DNA of 64,000 bases from Castellaniella sp040276085 (GTDB lineage: Bacteria; Pseudomonadota; Gammaproteobacteria; Burkholderiales; Burkholderiaceae_B), in NCBI RefSeq assembly GCF_040276085.1, contig NZ_JBELOK010000005.1:62001-126000 (forward strand), given 5' to 3'. The position numbers and the translations under genes are program-made. Below are positions 60,482 to 64,000 of the stretch, one piece after another. The notes beneath the pieces were generated by a model. It did not search any database and had not been told where the DNA came from. It saw only the letters and a program-made list of their open reading frames with translations. Every line of letters starts with the position of its first letter. Position 1 is the first letter of the stretch.

Positions 60482-60660
60482 ATGCGAAACGTCAGACGCG
60501 GCACCCCGGTATCGAAAGCGCACTTCCAGAAGGTCAGCACTTACCTGGAAGCAACCCGGGCGGAAAAAGTCCTGATGGGCGGCAAGATCGCGTCCGAAGG
60601 CTTCGTTGAACCCACCATCGTCGACACCTGGCGCTGGGCCAGACACTGGCGCAATACGGG
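60482..60660 (+). pseudogene. Aldehyde dehydrogenase fragment
   Basis: One plus-strand frame reads AHFQKVSTYLEATRAEKVLM followed by GGKIASEGFVEPTIVDT, which closely resembles the C-terminal catalytic-domain segment of aldehyde dehydrogenases (the HxxKVxxYxE...GG...GxFVEPTI block). Only about 55 residues are left: no cofactor domain, catalytic Cys or C-terminus. The homology stops at a long hairpin (60659-60696). It is a decayed fragment, perhaps left by rearrangement beside the sarcosine oxidase operon. The interval 60456-60729 holds nothing else. Confidence 0.65.
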
Positions 60661-60696
60661 GTGCGCTGCGGCGCGGGTAGGCGCCGCAGCGCACCC
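60659..60696. repeat. Perfect 16-base-pair hairpin after soxG
   Basis: GGGTGCGCTGCGGCGC (60659-60674) pairs perfectly with GCGCCGCAGCGCACCC (60681-60696) around GGGTAG. There is no T-run, so it may work as a 3' stability element or a factor-dependent end for the minus-strand sox transcript, which stops at 60730. Confidence 0.85.
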
Positions 60697-60729
60697 ATGG
60701 GCGGCCCGTGCCGCCATGTAGGTTGGCGG

Positions 60730-61323
60730 TCAACTCTCCATCGCATCGAGCAGCATGCGCACGGCATAATCGGCGAAGCTACGACGCACGATCAGTTCCC
60801 AGCCATCGCCCGCCTCATCCAATGGGTGCAACAGTACGCTGGTCTTGAAGAAATGTGACTGAGCACAACAGCCAAACGGCAAGGCACGCGGGTGCAGATC
60901 CAGCGGGCAGCCGGCATTCAGCACATCGCGCACCCCAGGTCCGTGCAGCCGAATGACGGAATAGCCGCTGCTCTGGTCCGTGACCGCGAACCAATGACCT
61001 GCCAGTGAATGTTCGACCCGGGACGCCAGACTGTCCGCGCCGTCGGCCGGGGCGCACAGCAGCCACTCATCGGGTGCCAGCCACAAGGCGGTGATATCCC
61101 TCCCGCGGGTAACGGTATTGGGCATCAGGGGCAACTCCAACCCCAGGCAAGCGTGAACGGCTCCCAACATAGTCGAATCGGAAGGATCCACCCGCAGATT
61201 GGCCAGACTGATCTGAGGCTGTTCGCTCAGACGCACCTGGTCGGGGGCGCCGTGTTGCAACGGCAGGCCAAATTCCATATGCAGGCTCGTCAACGGGGTC
61301 TGCTGTTTGCTTTCAGTCAACAT
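60730..61323 (-). CDS. soxG: Sarcosine oxidase subunit gamma
   Basis: Smallest subunit of heterotetrameric sarcosine oxidase, which demethylates sarcosine to glycine and 5,10-methylene-tetrahydrofolate. The 197-aa protein contains DITALWLAPDEWLLCAP (about 75-91), TDQSSGYSVIRLHGPGVRDVLNAGCPLDL (about 117-145) and CAQSHFFKTSVLLH, the SoxG pattern related to the GcvT fold. Met at 61323 is preferred over one 22 residues upstream that would lie deeper inside soxA. It overlaps soxA by 11 bases and is the last gene of the operon. Confidence 0.93.
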   Translation of the reverse strand: MLTESKQQTPLTSLHMEFGLPLQHGAPDQVRLSEQPQISLANLRVDPSDSTMLGAVHACLGLELPLMPNTVTRGRDITALWLAPDEWLLCAPADGADSLASRVEHSLAGHWFAVTDQSSGYSVIRLHGPGVRDVLNAGCPLDLHPRALPFGCCAQSHFFKTSVLLHPLDEAGDGWELIVRRSFADYAVRMLLDAMES

Positions 61324-64000
61324 TTTGACGGGCTCCTTCAGGATCGTAGAACACCGGGCTGCAGACACGCGCCGGCATGAATCGGCCATCAGCCGTGGCT
61401 ACTGTTACTTCATGGCCCATCCGCGCATGGCCGTCCTTGAGCAGGGCCAAGGCAATGGACCGTCCCAGGATCGGGCTCATATAGCTGGATGTCACGTGGC
61501 CAAACATCGGGGCGATGGTTGCTTGGGTGGGCCCCTGCAGGATCTGACCGCCTTCTGGCAGCACGCAGGTGGAGTCATTGGCCAGCAGGCCAACAAACTG
61601 CTTGCGCCCATCACTGCTGGTGTGACTGCGCGCGAGCGAACGCTTGCCTAGGCAGTCTTTGGTCTTGGCCACCATGCCGCCCATGCCCAGATCCACCGGG
61701 GTCACCGACCCGTCCGTGTCCTGCCCAACGATGATGTACCCCTTCTCGCCGCGCAGCACGTGCATGGTTTCGGTGCCATAGGGCGTGATTTCGTAGGGCT
61801 GTCCGGCCTCCATCAGCCGCTCGGCGATGTGGCGACCCATATTGGCCGGCACATAGACCTCGAAGGATAGCTCGCCCGAGAAGCTTACCCGCAAGACACG
61901 GGCAAACACACCATCGATGGTGCCTTCCCGGAAACTCATGAAGGGGAAGGCCTCACCGCTGAAATCGATGTCCTTGCAGACGGCGGCCAGCACCTTGCGG
62001 GCATTGGGGCCTGCGACAGTGGTCACAGCGAACTGGTCAGTCACCGAGGTCAGATAGACCTGCAGATTCGGCCATTCGGTCTGCAGCCAGCGCTCCATCC
62101 AGCTCATGATGCGAGCGGCACCGCCAGTAGTGGTGGTCAGCAGGAAATGATCCTCGGCCAGGCGGATGCTTACGCCGTCGTCCATGACCATGCCGTTTTC
62201 GTCGAGCAGCAGGCCATAGCGGCAGCGGCCGGGCTGCAGCTTGGTCCAGGAATTGATATACAGGCGATTGAGGAATTCGACCGCATCCGGGCCCCGTACA
62301 TCGATCTTGCCCAAAGTACTGTAATCCAGGATGCCGACGCTGTTGCGCACGGCCAGACATTCACGCCGCACGGCTGCATGCATGTCCTCGTCCGGCCTCG
62401 GGTAATAATGGGCGCGCTTCCAGTTGCCCACGTCCTCGAAGACCGCGCCTTGCTCCAGATTCCAGTCATGCAGGCAGGTTCGGCGGATTGGGTCGAACCA
62501 GTCGCCCAGCTCTCGTCCGGCAAGGGCGCCAAAGCTGACCGGCGTGTAATTGGGACGGAACGTGGTGGTTCCTGTCGCCGGGATGCTCTGCTTCAGGGCT
62601 TCCGCCAGTACGCCCATGCCATTGATGTTGCCCAGCTTGCCCTGGTCAGTGCCAAAGCCCATCGCCGTGTAGCGCTTGACGTGCTCGACCGAATGGTAGC
62701 CCTCGCTGACCGCCAGCAGGATATCCGATACAGAGACATCGTTTTGGTAATCGATGAACTGCTTCGGGCCCCGCGTAGCATCCTTGCCCTTGCCGACCGA
62801 CCACAACGGTAACAGCGGCGTGACCTCGATGGGGCGAGCAGACCATGCAGGCAAATCAGCGGGTCGCGTCCCCGGGGCGCCCTCGGCCGCCCGCAGGCCC
62901 GCACGTACGCCGCCATCCAGAGCCGCCTGCAAATCGAAGTCGCCATTGGCGGCACCGGCACTGCCAAGTGGCTGTGCCGCCCCATCTGGCACGAAGCAGG
63001 CACGTTCCTCGCACCAGCGCGGTTTGCTGCGCGACTGAGCGTATAGATGTACGACGGGATTCCAGCCGCCCGAGATGACCAGCAGGTCGCAGGTCAGCGC
63101 ATCGATCCCGTCGCGCAAACTCACGCCATGGCCACGTAGGCGCACACCAGTCACATGCTTGCCACCGCGCGCCTCGGCCACCACCGTCTGATGGATGATC
63201 CGAATCCCCAGGCGTTCAGCCTCGGCCGGGACGGTCCCATGGCTGAGTACGCGCGGATCCACAACCGTGACATCGGCACCGTGACGTTTCAGGTCGATTG
63301 CAGTTTGATAGGCACTGTCGTTATTGGTAAACACGACAGCACGACGGCCCGGCAGCACGCCATAGTGGTGGATATAGGTGGAGACAGCACCCGCCAGCAT
63401 CACACCCGGGATATCGTTGTTGCCGAATACCAGCGGCCGCTCGTGGGCGCCAGTCGCCAGCACCACATGTCGCGCCCGGATCTTCCAGATGCGCTCCCGC
63501 ACGCCGCTGCGCTGGGCGATCGGCAAGTGATCGTGCAGCCGCTCGCAGGCGGTGATCAGATTGTGATCCTGGTAGCCAAAGGCGGTGGTGCGCTGCAGCA
63601 CCCGCGTTTCTGGCTGGGCAGACAGCTCGGACATGCGCTCGGCCACCCAATCCAGCGCCGGCTTGCCGTCGATGGTTTCCTGAGTGCGCAACAGGCTGCC
63701 CCCCGCCTCGCCGCCGTCATCCACCAGAAGAACCCGCGCTCCGGTACGGCCGGCCGCGCAGGCTGCGGCCAGCCCCGCCGGCCCAGCCCCCACCACCAGT
63801 ACATCACAGTGCGCATAGCGCTTCTCGTAGCGGTCAGGATCCCGGGTGTCGGGCACTGAACCCAGCCCTGCGGCATCACGGATTCGTTCCTCGTATTTGC
63901 CCCACCAGCTGCGCGGCCACATGAAGGTCTTGTAGTAGAAACCCGCCGGAATGAAACGCGCAAAGCGCTGCATGATCGCCATGCGGTCATGCTCGATGTC
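61313..64000 (-). CDS. soxA: Sarcosine oxidase subunit alpha (5' end outside window)
   Basis: The large subunit of heterotetrameric sarcosine oxidase. At least 895 residues are visible and the frame is open to the window edge (DIEHDR precedes the first Met at 63982), so the N-terminal ferredoxin-like domain lies outside. The dinucleotide motif VLVVGAGPAGLAAACAAGR begins about 60 residues into the visible part. The C-terminal half is a GcvT/aminomethyltransferase-like folate-binding domain (SVGILDYSTLGKIDVRGPDA, GEKGYIIVGQDTDGSVTPVD). It is overlapped by soxG downstream. soxB and soxD would be expected upstream, beyond the window. Confidence 0.96.
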   Translation of the reverse strand, partial: DIEHDRMAIMQRFARFIPAGFYYKTFMWPRSWWGKYEERIRDAAGLGSVPDTRDPDRYEKRYAHCDVLVVGAGPAGLAAACAAGRTGARVLLVDDGGEAGGSLLRTQETIDGKPALDWVAERMSELSAQPETRVLQRTTAFGYQDHNLITACERLHDHLPIAQRSGVRERIWKIRARHVVLATGAHERPLVFGNNDIPGVMLAGAVSTYIHHYGVLPGRRAVVFTNNDSAYQTAIDLKRHGADVTVVDPRVLSHGTVPAEAERLGIRIIHQTVVAEARGGKHVTGVRLRGHGVSLRDGIDALTCDLLVISGGWNPVVHLYAQSRSKPRWCEERACFVPDGAAQPLGSAGAANGDFDLQAALDGGVRAGLRAAEGAPGTRPADLPAWSARPIEVTPLLPLWSVGKGKDATRGPKQFIDYQNDVSVSDILLAVSEGYHSVEHVKRYTAMGFGTDQGKLGNINGMGVLAEALKQSIPATGTTTFRPNYTPVSFGALAGRELGDWFDPIRRTCLHDWNLEQGAVFEDVGNWKRAHYYPRPDEDMHAAVRRECLAVRNSVGILDYSTLGKIDVRGPDAVEFLNRLYINSWTKLQPGRCRYGLLLDENGMVMDDGVSIRLAEDHFLLTTTTGGAARIMSWMERWLQTEWPNLQVYLTSVTDQFAVTTVAGPNARKVLAAVCKDIDFSGEAFPFMSFREGTIDGVFARVLRVSFSGELSFEVYVPANMGRHIAERLMEAGQPYEITPYGTETMHVLRGEKGYIIVGQDTDGSVTPVDLGMGGMVAKTKDCLGKRSLARSHTSSDGRKQFVGLLANDSTCVLPEGGQILQGPTQATIAPMFGHVTSSYMSPILGRSIALALLKDGHARMGHEVTVATADGRFMPARVCSPVFYDPEGARQNVD

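Overview
The window looks like part of a betaproteobacterial chromosome, most likely Burkholderiales and probably Alcaligenaceae. Supporting signs are the moderately high GC, the glnE, parC/parE, trxA-rho, clpB, YhdP and SlyX homologues, and a urate pathway built on the membrane cytochrome PuuD. This placement comes from reading the protein sequences; no search was run.

Layout. (1) 1-2571 is the right end of a prophage: a diversity-generating-retroelement-type reverse transcriptase cut by the window edge, two small proteins, an endolysin and a holin-like protein. It ends in the 3' part of a tRNA-Asn gene, the probable attachment site. (2) 2737-12828 is a tightly packed minus-strand operon (FAD oxidoreductase, DUF1365, CFA-type methyltransferase, chalcone-isomerase-like protein, MFS transporter, DUF3833 lipoprotein, SDR, then TspO and an esterase). 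It lies divergent from a TetR regulator and a DNA photolyase. The content resembles the light/singlet-oxygen membrane-lipid modules of other proteobacteria, but the regulator here is TetR-like, with palindromic sites in the divergent promoter. (3) 12968-20002 is mixed: an epimerase, several small proteins missed by length cut-offs, cytochrome b561, a YeeE thiosulfate-type transporter with a periplasmic rhodanese, a PfkB kinase, a YghU-type GST and SlyX. (4) 20021-26086 is a urate/allantoin catabolic island: M20-fold protein, alc, puuE and a GntR regulator on the minus strand, divergent from uraH-puuD, with two matching operator palindromes between them. The M20 protein appears to have lost most of its metal ligands.

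(5) 26168-35014 is an eight-gene R64/PilX-type IVb pilus operon (PilL/TcpQ, PilN, PilO, PilP, PilQ, PilR, PilS, PilV). PilM, a retraction ATPase and a prepilin peptidase are not in the operon. (6) 35151-38764 is a three-gene unit: ferredoxin-type reductase, DadA-like dehydrogenase and an orphan solute-binding protein. (7) 38819-58393 is mostly core genome: parC, parE, trxA, rho, gdhA, an arginase-ornithine cyclodeaminase pair with a divergent Lrp regulator, yhdP, glnE and clpB with a recognisable sigma-32-type promoter. Between glnE and clpB is a compact cluster of direct and inverted repeats. (8) 58698-64000 holds a cytochrome P450, two small proteins, an aldehyde dehydrogenase remnant and the end of a heterotetrameric sarcosine oxidase operon (soxA cut by the window end, soxG).

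The clearest items for follow-up are the prophage DGR-type reverse transcriptase, whose template and variable repeats must lie outside the window; the metal-site-deficient M20 protein sitting where the ureidoglycolate step is unassigned; the TetR-linked lipid/photolyase module; and the repeat cluster after glnE. No CRISPR array, complete insertion sequence or complete RNA gene was found.
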